A stretch of 64,000 nt of DNA from Lacisediminihabitans sp040549465 (GTDB lineage Bacteria; Actinomycetota; Actinomycetes; Actinomycetales; Microbacteriaceae), in assembly GCF_040549465.1 (NCBI RefSeq), contig NZ_JBEPTL010000003.1, forward strand, positions 158,555-222,554, in the 5' to 3' direction. The position numbers were made by a program, and so were the translations under genes. This document shows, piece by piece, positions 33,439 through 42,498 of this stretch. Under the pieces are notes generated by a model. It saw only the letters and a list, made by a program, of their open reading frames with translations. It searched no databases and was not told the DNA's origin. Within the stretch, counting starts at the first letter, position 1; the number at the start of each line of letters is the position of its first letter.

Positions 33439-34470
33439 ATGTATCGACTTCTCTTCTCGCTCGTCCTCTCCCGATTCGATCCGGAGACGGCTCATCATCT
33501 GGCCTTCGATGTCATCCGCTGGCTGCCGCGTTTCGGCGTCGGATTCTTCCTGCGTCGCATCAGCCGTGCGCACAAGAGCCTCGCCGTCAGCGCACTGGGG
33601 CTGGACTTCTCATCGCCCTTCGGCGTTGCCGCCGGTTTCGACAAGGACGGCAGGGCTATCCGGGGACTCGGCCAGCTCGGCTTCAGTCATATCGAGGTCG
33701 GCACTGTCACGGCGATTGCCCAGCCGGGCAACGAGCGTCCACGGCTCTTCCGGCTCATTCCCGACCACGCGGTTATCAACCGTATGGGTTTCAACAACAG
33801 GGGAGCTGAGGATGCCGTACCGCGACTCGCGCGGGAAGCGGCAAGGCGCATCCGTCCGATCATCGGTGCCAACATCGGCAAGAGCCGCGCGGTTGACGTC
33901 GACGACGCGACCGACGACTATCTGGTCAGCACCAGGCTGCTCGCCCCGGTCGCCGACTATCTCGCCGTCAACGTGAGCTCGCCGAACACGCCAGGCCTCC
34001 GCGGCCTGCAGGAGATCGACAGGCTGGCGCCGCTGCTCAGCGCGGTGAAGCTCGCGGCCGAGACGACCCCGGTGCTGGTGAAGATCGCGCCCGACCTCTC
34101 GGATGGTGAGGTGCGTCGTATCGCCGGTCTCGTTGTCGAGTTGGGGCTCGCGGGCATCATCGCGACCAACACGACGCTCTCGCGAGAGGGCTTGACCACG
34201 GATGTCTCGATCGTCGAGGCGGCCGGTGCTGGAGGTCTCTCCGGTGCTCCGCTGAAGGCGCGCTCCCTCGAGGTCCTCGCTGTGATCAGGGCAGTCGTGC
34301 CCGCCGAACTCTGCGTGATCTCGGTTGGCGGAGTGGACACGGCCGAGGATGTCGCCGAGCGCCTGGCAGGCGGGGCCACACTCGTGCAGGGCTACACGGC
34401 TTTCCTCTACCGCGGGCCGCTCTGGGCTCGCACGATCAACCGCGGTCTCCTGAAGCTGCGCCACGGCTGA
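33439..34470 (+). CDS. pyrD: quinone-dependent dihydroorotate dehydrogenase (class 2)
   Basis: PyrD oxidises dihydroorotate to orotate with FMN and passes electrons to membrane quinone. The 343-residue protein has the N-terminal amphipathic helix typical of class 2 (MYRLLFSLVLSRFDPETAHHLAFDVIRWL). GVAAGFDKDGRAI, NRMGFNNRG, and VNVSSPNTPGLR follow, the serine in the last being the class 2 catalytic base. TAACCT (33424-33429) lies 9 nt before the ATG without a ribosome site, again a likely leaderless start. Confidence 0.96.
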   Translation: MYRLLFSLVLSRFDPETAHHLAFDVIRWLPRFGVGFFLRRISRAHKSLAVSALGLDFSSPFGVAAGFDKDGRAIRGLGQLGFSHIEVGTVTAIAQPGNERPRLFRLIPDHAVINRMGFNNRGAEDAVPRLAREAARRIRPIIGANIGKSRAVDVDDATDDYLVSTRLLAPVADYLAVNVSSPNTPGLRGLQEIDRLAPLLSAVKLAAETTPVLVKIAPDLSDGEVRRIAGLVVELGLAGIIATNTTLSREGLTTDVSIVEAAGAGGLSGAPLKARSLEVLAVIRAVVPAELCVISVGGVDTAEDVAERLAGGATLVQGYTAFLYRGPLWARTINRGLLKLRHG

Positions 34471-34501
34471 CACGCGCGGACTTGCGGGCCGTTAACCGAC
34501 A

Positions 34502-34529
34502 ACACCCGATCGACGGATCGACCGGGTGT
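34502..34529. terminator. stem-loop between convergent pyrD and the DUF3043 gene
   Basis: ACACCCG (34502-34508) pairs with CGGGTGT (34523-34529) with further partial pairing inside. There is no T tract, so termination strength is uncertain. It lies between two converging genes. Confidence 0.45.
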
Positions 34530-34552
34530 GACCGAACTCGTCGGGCGATGAC

Positions 34553-35137
34553 TCAGGACGGGTAGGCGCCGCGCTTGACCTGCGCCTTGGGAAGACGCAT
34601 CGGGCGCAACTGCAACGCGCGCATGGCGGTGTACCAGCGGTTGCCCTTCTGCAGCTTGCTCGCGCCGAACTTGGCCGTGAGCTTGCGTTGGATGATGAAT
34701 CCGACGGTCACGCAGTCGATGACGGCGACGATGAAGAACGCCCACAGGCCGAAGATCGCGATGGTCTGCAGCACGACATTGTTGATGAAGGTCAGGATGA
34801 TCACGAGGAACATGACGGGGATGATCAACTCGCCGACGCTGTAGCGGGCGTCGATGTAGTCGCGGATGAAGCGACGCTGCGGACCCTTGTCGCGAATCGG
34901 CAGGTATTTCTCTTCGCCGGCGGCCATGCCGACGCGAGCTTTGTCGCGGGCTTCGGCCATCTTGGCGCGGGCGACCTTGTTGCCCGTCTTGCGGTCGCCG
35001 GAGACGAGCGGGCGCTGGTTCGCGGCTTCTCGCTCTTTGCGCGTCGGGGTCGGGCGGCCTTTCGAACTCGACACACTGTCGGTGTTCAGTTCGTAGTCGA
35101 CGGCGTCGTCCGCCTTGCTGGTGCCTGGCTTGGCCAT
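34553..35137 (-). CDS. DUF3043 membrane protein
   Basis: A 194-residue actinobacterial DUF3043 protein. The N-terminal half is charged and polar, including GRPTPTRKEREAANQRPL, the family signature. Two membrane spans follow (about 115-137 and 141-163), then a basic C-terminus. I chose ATG 35137 because GCGAGGAAT lies just before it on the minus strand. It diverges from the M20 peptidase gene across 39 bp. No function is known for the family. Confidence 0.87.
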   Translation of the reverse strand: MAKPGTSKADDAVDYELNTDSVSSSKGRPTPTRKEREAANQRPLVSGDRKTGNKVARAKMAEARDKARVGMAAGEEKYLPIRDKGPQRRFIRDYIDARYSVGELIIPVMFLVIILTFINNVVLQTIAIFGLWAFFIVAVIDCVTVGFIIQRKLTAKFGASKLQKGNRWYTAMRALQLRPMRLPKAQVKRGAYPS

Positions 35138-35176
35138 TTCATTCCTCGCAATAGATGTCTGCTTAAGATTACCTCC

Positions 35177-36580
35177 ATGACTTCTTCCGAGACCACTCGT
35201 GCCGAATTGCTCCACTCCCTGCGGGAAGCGGTGCTGGCCGGCTTTCCCAGCGCGGTCGCCGATCTATCCCGGCTGGTGCGCATCCGTTCGGTCTCGGCTC
35301 CGGCTTTCGACCCGCAGCAGGTGAGCGACAGCGCGGATGCCGTGGCCGCACTCGTCCGCGACCTCGACGTGTTTGAGAGCGTCGAGATATCCCGTGCCGC
35401 CATCGGCAGCACCGGCGTGCTGGGACAGCCCGCTGTGCTCGCCGCTCGCGCCGCTCGCAACGGCAAGCCGACCATCCTGCTCTACGCCCATCATGACGTA
35501 CAGCCACCGGGCAAGGACGAAGACTGGGAGTCCTCGCCCTTCGAGCCCACGGCCCGTGGTGATCGGCTGTACGGACGCGGAGCAGCGGATGACAAGGCGG
35601 GCGTAATGGCGCATGTCGCCTCGATCCGTGCCTTCATCGAGACCGCCGGATCGGACTTCGATCTCGGTCTCGCCCTCTACATCGAGGGGGAGGAGGAGAT
35701 CGGCTCGCCATCCTTCGCCAACTTCCTTACCAAGCACCAGCAGCAGCTCGGTGCCGACGTGATCGTGGTGGCCGACTCCGACAACTGGGACACGACTACC
35801 CCCGCGCTCACCGTCGGCCTGCGAGGCAACGTGACCTTCACCGTCACGATCCGCACCCTCGGACACGCCTCGCACTCCGGCATGTTCGGCGGGGCAGCCC
35901 CGGATGCCATGCTCGCGACGATCAAACTCCTCGCGAGTCTCTACAACGAAGACGGCTCGGTGGCGGTGGCTGGCCTCACGGATCGGGACGCTGAGACGCC
36001 GGAGTATGACGAGGCCAGACTCAGGGAGGAGGCCGCCCTGCTCGACGGGGTGACTCCAATCGGCTCTGGCACGATCCTCAGCCGTATCTGGTCGAAGCCG
36101 GCGATTACGGTGACCGGTATCGACGCCGTCAGCGTCGAGAATGCGTCCAACACGCTGGCTCCTGAGACCCGTGTTCGAATCAGCGTGCGTGTGGCACCGG
36201 GCCAGCCGGCATCCGAGGCATGGACGGCGATCGAGAAACATCTTCGGGAACACGCTTCATTCGGCGCTCAGCTCGAGATCACCGACCTGGACAAGGGCAA
36301 CGGGTTTCTCGTCGACACGAGCGATTGGGCCGTCGCTGAGGCGAAGACCTCCATGACGGATGCCTGGGGCGTCGAAGCGGTTGAGACGAGCGTCGGCGGC
36401 TCCATTCCCTTCATCGCCGACCTGGTCGAGCTCTTCCCGAGGGCCCAGATCCTGGTCACCGGCGTCGAGGATCCGGATTCCCGTGCGCACAGCCCGAACG
36501 AATCCCTGCACCTCGGCGTGTTCCAGCGGGCCATCCTCACCGAGGCGGTACTTCTCGCGCGCCTCAACGAACGCGCCTAA
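35177..36580 (+). CDS. M20 family metallo-dipeptidase
   Basis: A 467-residue M20/CPG2-like peptidase, probably a cytosolic di-zinc dipeptidase. The metal sites are visible as LYAHHDVQPP (His, Asp), GRGAADDKAG (bridging Asp), EGEEEIGSPS (catalytic Glu and ligand Glu) and the late HSPNESLHL (His). The dimerisation domain lies about residues 215-330. ATG 35177 is favoured over frames running back into the DUF3043 gene: TAAGAT at 35164-35169 lies 7 nt before it and there is no ribosome site, so the mRNA may be leaderless. The natural peptide substrate is unknown. Confidence 0.9.
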   Translation: MTSSETTRAELLHSLREAVLAGFPSAVADLSRLVRIRSVSAPAFDPQQVSDSADAVAALVRDLDVFESVEISRAAIGSTGVLGQPAVLAARAARNGKPTILLYAHHDVQPPGKDEDWESSPFEPTARGDRLYGRGAADDKAGVMAHVASIRAFIETAGSDFDLGLALYIEGEEEIGSPSFANFLTKHQQQLGADVIVVADSDNWDTTTPALTVGLRGNVTFTVTIRTLGHASHSGMFGGAAPDAMLATIKLLASLYNEDGSVAVAGLTDRDAETPEYDEARLREEAALLDGVTPIGSGTILSRIWSKPAITVTGIDAVSVENASNTLAPETRVRISVRVAPGQPASEAWTAIEKHLREHASFGAQLEITDLDKGNGFLVDTSDWAVAEAKTSMTDAWGVEAVETSVGGSIPFIADLVELFPRAQILVTGVEDPDSRAHSPNESLHLGVFQRAILTEAVLLARLNERA

Positions 36581-36697
36581 AAAATCCCGCGCGCAGGGAA
36601 CAAATGCCCAGCCTTCGGTGCTTACACTGGAGGTAACGCTTTTCGAGACGCACGTTTTTCGATATGCATGCTTTTCCCCGACGCACAAGGAGCGGTT

Positions 36698-37063
36698 ATG
36701 ACCGACACCACGTTGACCGAATCGACGATTGCCGCTGCGCACGGCGTGCTCCTCAGCGGTTCCGCCGCAGATAAGGTCCGCAGCCTTTACGAGCAGGAGG
36801 GTCGAGACGATCTTCGTCTGCGTGTGGCTGTGCAGCCTGGCGGCTGCTCGGGGCTCATCTACCAGCTCTACTTCGACGAGCGCCTGCTCGAGGGGGATGC
36901 GACAGTGGACTTCGGCGGTGTCGAGGTTGTCGTCGACAAGATGAGCGTTCCCTACCTCGATGGAGCCACCATCGACTTCGAAGACACCATCCAGAAGCAG
37001 GGTTTCACTATCGACAACCCGAACGCAACCGGCAGCTGCGCCTGTGGGGATTCTTTCCACTGA
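36698..37063 (+). CDS. erpA: A-type iron-sulfur cluster carrier (ErpA/HesB family)
   Basis: A 121-residue A-type carrier that delivers Fe-S clusters to target proteins. The three conserved cysteines are in QPGGCSGLIY (about C50) and SCACGD near the C-terminus (C-x-C). AAGGAGCGG precedes the ATG at 36698, which decides against the longer frame starting at 36668. It lies just upstream of ctaC, as in many actinobacteria, and may serve the Rieske protein encoded at 42495-43565. The ErpA name is by family; the exact client is unknown. Confidence 0.88.
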   Translation: MTDTTLTESTIAAAHGVLLSGSAADKVRSLYEQEGRDDLRLRVAVQPGGCSGLIYQLYFDERLLEGDATVDFGGVEVVVDKMSVPYLDGATIDFEDTIQKQGFTIDNPNATGSCACGDSFH

Positions 37064-37091
37064 CAGCAAGTCTTCACCGGCCTTTCAGAAA

Positions 37092-37121
37092 GGGAATCGT
37101 CTTCGGACGGTTCCCTTTTTT
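37092..37121 (+). terminator. Rho-independent terminator after erpA
   Basis: GGGAATCGTC (37092-37101), a TTCG tetraloop, then GACGGTTCCC (37106-37115) with one G-T pair, followed by six T residues. It closes the erpA transcript before ctaC. Confidence 0.92.
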
Positions 37122-37230
37122 GGCACCATGCGGCCAGTTCCGGTCTGAGAGCGCGCGTCCTTCGGAGTAGGCTGGGAAGCACCAAATAGGCCGTTGTTCA
37201 TAACAGTCCGTGTCATCCGAGAGGTCCCAG

Positions 37231-38118
37231 GTGCGCTCTAACCGCCGTCTTCGATGGGCTGTCATTCCCATAGCCGTGGTGCTTGTCGTGGTACTCGCGG
37301 GATGCAGCCAGCAGCAGCTGAGGGGTTTCCTTCCCGCGGCCTCACAGGATGCAACCAACCACACCTCCGGTATCACCGGCCTGTGGGTCACCTCGTGGAT
37401 CGTGCTGCTCGGCGTGGGAATCATCACCTGGGGGCTCATCATCTGGGCGGCGATCATCTACCGCCGCCGCAAGGGCCAGACCGGCCTTCCGGTGCAGATG
37501 CGCTACAACCTGCCGATCGAGATCTTCTACACGATCGTGCCCCTGATCCTGGTGCTCGGATTCTTCGCCTTCACCGCGAAAGAACAGAACTCGATCGAAC
37601 ACCCCACCAAGAACCCCGACGTGCAGATCGAGGTTTACGGTAAGCGCTGGGCGTGGGACTTCAATTACCTCCATGTCGGACCAAGCGATAAGGGCGTCAA
37701 CTCGCCCGGCATCCAGGCACAGGAGAACCAGAACGGCGACGGCACGATCGACACCGCCAAGCTCCCCGTGCTCTACCTTCCGGTGAACAAGAGTATCGAG
37801 ATCGACACCCAGAGCCGCGATGTAGCGCACTCCTTCTGGATTGTCGACTTCCTCTACAAAAAAGACAACATTCCGGGCCAGACCAACAAGATGTACTTCA
37901 CCCCGACCAAGCTCGGAACCTACGAGGGCAAGTGTGCGGAACTCTGTGGCGACTATCACTCGCTGATGCTGTTCAGGGTGAAAGTGGTCTCGCAGGGTGA
38001 CTACGACGACTACATCCAGAGCCTCGTCGACAAGGGTCAGACGGGAATTCTCGGCCCGGAGTACAACACCAATACGAACCTCCCCGGCAACGAAGCGCCA
38101 GCGGTAAACGAGAAATAG
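37231..38118 (+). CDS. ctaC: cytochrome c oxidase subunit II (aa3 type)
   Basis: Subunit II carries the CuA centre that receives electrons from cytochrome cc. The start is probably GTG 37231, since GAGAGG lies 6 nt upstream and GTG 37210 has none; this gives 295 residues. A lipoprotein signal ends in VLAGC (lipobox), then two membrane spans and a cupredoxin domain follow. The CuA ligands are visible in CAELCGDYHSLM, with the other histidine in DVAHSFWI. A loop of about 20 residues (SDKGVNSPGIQAQENQNGDG) is typical of actinobacterial CtaC in the bcc-aa3 supercomplex. Confidence 0.95.
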   Translation: MRSNRRLRWAVIPIAVVLVVVLAGCSQQQLRGFLPAASQDATNHTSGITGLWVTSWIVLLGVGIITWGLIIWAAIIYRRRKGQTGLPVQMRYNLPIEIFYTIVPLILVLGFFAFTAKEQNSIEHPTKNPDVQIEVYGKRWAWDFNYLHVGPSDKGVNSPGIQAQENQNGDGTIDTAKLPVLYLPVNKSIEIDTQSRDVAHSFWIVDFLYKKDNIPGQTNKMYFTPTKLGTYEGKCAELCGDYHSLMLFRVKVVSQGDYDDYIQSLVDKGQTGILGPEYNTNTNLPGNEAPAVNEK

Positions 38119-38128
38119 GGCGACCAGA

Positions 38129-39871
38129 ATGAGTACAGCCACATCAGCCCGCCCTATCGCAGGCACCAGTACAGGCCAGGAGTACGGCGCCTCGCAGGTC
38201 GGCCGCAGGGGCAACATCGTCGTTAGCTGGATCACCTCCACCGACCACAAGACCATCGGGTACCTCTACCTGATGACGTCCTTCGTGTACTTCCTCCTCG
38301 GCGGCGTGATGGCCCTGGTCATCCGTGCCCAGCTCTTCGAGCCAGGACTGCAGCTGGTGCAGACCAAAGAGCAGTACAACCAGCTCTTCACCATGCACGG
38401 CACGATCATGCTGCTCATGTTCGCGACGCCGCTCTTCGCCGGCTTCGTTAATGTTCTGATGCCGCTGCAGATCGGCGCGCCCGACGTAGCGTTCCCGCGT
38501 CTGAACGCATTCGCCTACTGGCTCTACAGCTTCGGATCTGCCATTGCTGTGGCCGGCTTCCTCACCCCGCAGGGAGCCGCATCCTTTGGATGGTTCGCCT
38601 ACGTGCCGTTGTCGACGACAACATTCTCGCCCTCCCTCGGAGGGAACCTCTGGGTGTTCGGGCTCGCCCTGAGTGGGTTCGGAACAATTCTTGGTGCCGT
38701 CAACTTCATCACGACCATCATCACGATGCGCGCACCCGGTATGACCATGTTCCGGATGCCGATCTTCACCTGGAACGCACTCGTCACGTCGATCCTCGTG
38801 CTGATGGCCTTCCCGGTACTCGCTGCGGCCCTGTTCGCACTCGGCTCCGACAGGGTGTTCGGGTCGCACCTCTACAACGTGGAGGCTGGGGGAGCGATCC
38901 TCTGGCAGCACCTGTTCTGGTTCTTCGGGCATCCAGAGGTCTACATCATCGCCCTGCCGTTCTTCGGCATCGTCTCAGAGGTGTTCCCCGTCTTCAGCCG
39001 AAAACCGATCTTCGGCTACAAGACCCTCGTCTATGCGACGATCGCGATCGCGGCGCTCTCAGTCACGGTGTGGGCGCACCACATGTATGTCACCGGGTCG
39101 GTTCTGTTGCCGTTCTTCTCGTTGATGACGATGCTCATCGCCGTGCCGACAGGGGTGAAGATCTTCAACTGGATCGGCACGATGTGGCGCGGTTCCATCA
39201 CCTTCGAGACCCCCATGCTCTGGGCGATCGGCTTCCTCATCACCTTCACCTTCGGCGGACTGACCGGTGTGATTCTGGCATCGCCACCGCTCGACTTCCA
39301 TGTCTCCGATACCTACTTCGTGGTGGCGCACTTCCACTACGTCGTGTTCGGAACCGTCGTCTTTGCGATGTTCAGCGGGTTCTACTTCTGGTGGCCGAAA
39401 TGGACGGGAAAGATGCTCAACGAGCGTCTGGGCAAGATCCACTTCTGGCTGTTGTTCATCGGGTTCCACACGACATTCCTGGTACAGCACTGGCTCGGTG
39501 TTCTCGGCATGCCACGTCGCTACGCGACCTACCAGCCCGGTGACGGCTACACCTGGATGAACCAGCTCTCCACCGTCGGTGCCATGATCCTCGGATTCTC
39601 GATGCTGCCGTTCATTCTGAACGTCTACATCACCGCTCGTAAAGCGCCGCGAGTGACAGTGAACGACCCGTGGGGCTATGGACGCTCGCTGGAGTGGGCG
39701 ACCTCCTGCCCGCCTCCTCGGCACAACTTCACCTCGATTCCTCGCATCCGTTCCGAATCTCCCGCTTTCGACCTGAACCATCCCGAGGCGGACATCCCGG
39801 TGGGTATCGGGCCGTTGAAGGACGCTCCGGAGTCTGCGACCTACGATTTCGCGGATGAGAAGGTGAAGTAG
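38129..39871 (+). CDS. ctaD: cytochrome c oxidase subunit I (aa3 type)
   Basis: The catalytic subunit binding heme a, heme a3 and CuB, 580 residues with twelve membrane spans. The N-terminal part has TMHGTIMLLMF with a heme a ligand histidine. WQHLFWFFGHPEVYIIALP contains the CuB histidine and the cross-linked Tyr region, and HHMYVTG supplies the CuB His-His pair. AHFHYVVFG carries the heme a3 and heme a histidines. The start is 10 bp after ctaC, and ctaF follows 5 bp later, so the three form one operon. Confidence 0.97.
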   Translation: MSTATSARPIAGTSTGQEYGASQVGRRGNIVVSWITSTDHKTIGYLYLMTSFVYFLLGGVMALVIRAQLFEPGLQLVQTKEQYNQLFTMHGTIMLLMFATPLFAGFVNVLMPLQIGAPDVAFPRLNAFAYWLYSFGSAIAVAGFLTPQGAASFGWFAYVPLSTTTFSPSLGGNLWVFGLALSGFGTILGAVNFITTIITMRAPGMTMFRMPIFTWNALVTSILVLMAFPVLAAALFALGSDRVFGSHLYNVEAGGAILWQHLFWFFGHPEVYIIALPFFGIVSEVFPVFSRKPIFGYKTLVYATIAIAALSVTVWAHHMYVTGSVLLPFFSLMTMLIAVPTGVKIFNWIGTMWRGSITFETPMLWAIGFLITFTFGGLTGVILASPPLDFHVSDTYFVVAHFHYVVFGTVVFAMFSGFYFWWPKWTGKMLNERLGKIHFWLLFIGFHTTFLVQHWLGVLGMPRRYATYQPGDGYTWMNQLSTVGAMILGFSMLPFILNVYITARKAPRVTVNDPWGYGRSLEWATSCPPPRHNFTSIPRIRSESPAFDLNHPEADIPVGIGPLKDAPESATYDFADEKVK

Positions 39872-39876
39872 ATCCC

Positions 39877-40299
39877 ATGAACACCAATGCCAAGATGTTC
39901 ACGATCCTCGGCGGGTTCTTCGTTCTGGCCGATGCGACCTACGTGATCTGGAGTCTCGTCGATCCCCTGCACCTCAGGGTGGAATGGGTTGGGACGGTGG
40001 GCCTCGGACTCGCCGCCATCCTCGCGTTCTTTATCGCTTTCTACCTCGGGCGTTCCCATCACTCGGTCGGCGGAGAACTTCCAGAGGACAGGCTCGACGC
40101 TGACATCGACGACGGCGACCCGGAGCAGGGATTCTTCAGTCCATGGAGTTGGTGGCCGATCATGCTGGCGGGTGGCGCAGCGCTGTTGTTCATGGGAATC
40201 GCCATCGGTATCTGGATCGCATTCATCGGCGTGGCCGTGACGGCGATCAGTCTCGTAGGGTGGGTCTATGAGTACTATCGCGGAAACTTCGCTCGTTAG
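39877..40299 (+). CDS. ctaF: cytochrome c oxidase subunit IV (actinobacterial CtaF)
   Basis: A 140-residue protein with four membrane spans in two pairs split by an acidic loop (about 66-84: ELPEDRLDADIDDGDPEQG). This is the actinobacteria-specific small subunit CtaF of the bcc-aa3 supercomplex. It directly follows ctaD. Its last 32 bp are overlapped by the start of the GNAT gene. Confidence 0.9.
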   Translation: MNTNAKMFTILGGFFVLADATYVIWSLVDPLHLRVEWVGTVGLGLAAILAFFIAFYLGRSHHSVGGELPEDRLDADIDDGDPEQGFFSPWSWWPIMLAGGAALLFMGIAIGIWIAFIGVAVTAISLVGWVYEYYRGNFAR

Positions 40300-40738
40300 C
40301 AGTTCCGCGAGGATTCGCCCGGCAACCTCCGGCGATGCGAACGCTGTCTTCGCCCTGGTCGAACAGCTCGGTATCGGTGGCACGCCGGAACGGTCGTCCT
40401 TCGATGAAGCCTTCCAGAGCGCTGTCACAGACGGTGACGACCACATCCTGTTCGTCACCGAAGCCGATGGCGCGGTGGTCGGTTACGCCCTGGCGACCAT
40501 AGCGAGGCTCCTCTACACGAACGGCGATGTGGCACAGCTACAGGAACTGGTGGTGGATGCCAAGGTTGGTGGCCGCGGATACGGCAGCCAGCTCGTCTCG
40601 GCCATCGAGCGTGAGTGCCGGGCCAGGGGAGTGCTCCAATTGACCGTGGCCAGCATCCTGCGCGCGGCGTCGTTCTATGAACGACTGGACTACCGCTCAA
40701 CCGCCAACTACCTCAAGAAAGTCTTTCTAGAAGACTGA
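40268..40738 (+). CDS. GNAT family N-acetyltransferase
   Basis: A 156-residue GNAT-fold protein. Motif A, which binds the acetyl-CoA pyrophosphate, is visible as QELVVDAKVGGRGYGSQLVSAIE (about 82-104, with R/Q-x-x-G-x-G/A in GGRGYGS). The C-terminal RAASFYERLDYR motif is typical. The acceptor is unknown. The start lies 32 bp inside ctaF in another frame, so it is probably translated from the respiratory transcript. Whether it acts on respiratory proteins is speculative. Confidence 0.87.
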   Translation: MSTIAETSLVSSSARIRPATSGDANAVFALVEQLGIGGTPERSSFDEAFQSAVTDGDDHILFVTEADGAVVGYALATIARLLYTNGDVAQLQELVVDAKVGGRGYGSQLVSAIERECRARGVLQLTVASILRAASFYERLDYRSTANYLKKVFLED

Positions 40739-40808
40739 GAACCGGTCCGCTAGCGTATTGCCGTTCGCACAGTTTTCCATCGGCGATGCGGCCCGGTGAT
40801 TAAACCGG

Positions 40809-40840
40809 GGAAGCCCCGGGATACTCATCCCAGGGCTTCC
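40809..40840. terminator. bidirectional terminator between the GNAT gene and qcrB
   Basis: GGAAGCCC (40809-40816) pairs with GGGCTTCC (40833-40840), and an inner GGGAT/ATCCC pair extends the stem. TTACTT follows on the plus strand. It separates the two convergent halves of the respiratory locus. Confidence 0.8.
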
Positions 40841-40851
40841 TTACTTCGGTT

Positions 40852-42498
40852 CTAGTGGTGGTCCGAGCCTGACTCCAGCTCGCCCTTGGTGACAGGAGCG
40901 ATGCGGTCCTCGAAGAACCAGCGGGACAGGGATCCTCGGAAACGCTGCGCTCCGGTGATGCGTCCTTGCTCATCCGGACGGATCATCAGCGGCTTGTACT
41001 CGTTGAAGCTCACCAGGCGCCAGCGCTCGTACTCATCGAGCTGCTCGTGCACCTCGATGTACTCGCCGCCCGGAAGCCGAACGATGCGACCGGATTCGAA
41101 GCCGTGCAGGGCGATCTCCCGATCCTTCTTCTGAAGGCCGAGACACACTCGCTTGGTCACGACGTAGGCGATGATCGGACCGAGGAAGAACAGGGCCTGC
41201 AGCACGTGGATCACGCCCTCGATGGTCACTTTGAAGTGTGTCGCGATGAGGTCGGAGCTTGCAGCCGCCCACAATACTGCGTAGAAGGTCACACCAGCGG
41301 CGCCGATGGCCGTGCGCGTCGGCGCGTTGCGCGGACGCTCGGCCAGGTGGTGCTCCCGCTTGTCGCCGGTGACCCAGCCCTCGATGAACGGGTAGAAGGC
41401 CACCAGCGCCAGGAAGATCGGCAGCACCAGGATCACGACGATGATATTGAAGGACCAGGTGTGGTTGAGCCAGACGAACTCCCAGCCCGGCGGAACGAGG
41501 CGAAGCGCGCCATCCGCGAAGCCGATGTACCAGTCAGGCTGGGTACCGGCGGAAACCGGGGATGGGTCGTAGGGTCCGTAGGTCCAGATCGGGTTGATCG
41601 TGAAGAGAGATGCGATCAGCACGATCACACCGAAGACAACGAAGAAGAACCCGCCGGCCTTGGCGGCGAATACCGGGAGGATCGGAACACCGACGACGTT
41701 GTCGTTGGTGCGTCCTGGACCGGCGAACTGAGTGTGCTTGTTGACAATCATCAGCAGCAGGTGCACGCCGAGTGCTGCGACGAGGATCGCCGGCAGCAGC
41801 AGGATGTGAATGGAGTAGAACATCGCCACGACTTTGGTGCCGGGGAACTCTCCACCGAAGAGCAGATAGGAGGTCCAGGTGCCGATGAAGGGGATGCCCT
41901 TGATCAGCCCGTCGATGATGCGGAGGCCGTTGCCGGAGAGCAGGTCGTCGGGGAGGGAATAGCCGGTGAAGCCCTCAGCCATGGCCAGAATGAAGAGCAG
42001 GAATCCGATGACCCAGTTGATTTCACGCGGTTTGCGGAAAGCACCGGTGAAGTACACGCGCAGCATATGCAGGCCGATGGCTGCGATGAAGAGCAGCGCA
42101 GCCCAGTGGTGGATCTGGCGGAACAGTAGGCCGCCACGGATGTCGAAGGAGATGTTGAGCGTCGACGAGTATGCCGCCGACATCTCGAGTCCCTTGAGCG
42201 GCACGTACGAACCGTGATAGACCACCTCGGCCATCGAGGGCTGGAAGAAGAAGGTCAGGAAGGTTCCGGAGAGCAGGATGACGACGAAGCTGTAGAGAGC
42301 GACCTCGCCGAGCATGAACGACCAGTGGTCGGGGAAGATCTTGCGCCCGAGCTCCTTGACGAGACCCGAGATGCTGGTTCGCTCGTCGATGTAGTTGGCT
42401 GCGGCGCCGGTGAAACGTGCACCGCGGGTGGGCGCGAGTACCTCGGTTGTGGGCTCTGCAGCTGGCGGTGTTGCGGTGGTCGGGGCTGAGACGGTCAT
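40852..42498 (-). CDS. qcrB: cytochrome bc1 complex cytochrome b subunit
   Basis: QcrB, 548 residues, holds the two b hemes and both quinol sites of the actinobacterial bcc complex. The membrane core includes GGLLFRQIHHWAALLFIAAIGLHMLRVYFTGAFRKPRE, with heme-ligand histidines, and the Qo region before PFIGTWTSYLLFGGEFPG. A second pair of histidines lies near IHILLLPAILVAALGVHLLLM. A hydrophilic C-terminal extension of about 120 residues is usual in this family. It overlaps qcrA by 4 bp and ends the operon. Confidence 0.96.
   Translation of the reverse strand: MTVSAPTTATPPAAEPTTEVLAPTRGARFTGAAANYIDERTSISGLVKELGRKIFPDHWSFMLGEVALYSFVVILLSGTFLTFFFQPSMAEVVYHGSYVPLKGLEMSAAYSSTLNISFDIRGGLLFRQIHHWAALLFIAAIGLHMLRVYFTGAFRKPREINWVIGFLLFILAMAEGFTGYSLPDDLLSGNGLRIIDGLIKGIPFIGTWTSYLLFGGEFPGTKVVAMFYSIHILLLPAILVAALGVHLLLMIVNKHTQFAGPGRTNDNVVGVPILPVFAAKAGGFFFVVFGVIVLIASLFTINPIWTYGPYDPSPVSAGTQPDWYIGFADGALRLVPPGWEFVWLNHTWSFNIIVVILVLPIFLALVAFYPFIEGWVTGDKREHHLAERPRNAPTRTAIGAAGVTFYAVLWAAASSDLIATHFKVTIEGVIHVLQALFFLGPIIAYVVTKRVCLGLQKKDREIALHGFESGRIVRLPGGEYIEVHEQLDEYERWRLVSFNEYKPLMIRPDEQGRITGAQRFRGSLSRWFFEDRIAPVTKGELESGSDHH

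Noticed and set aside
40966..42129. Plus-strand open frame opposite qcrB
   Set aside because: Highly polar Asp/Glu/Gln-rich shadow of a cytochrome b gene with no start signal.
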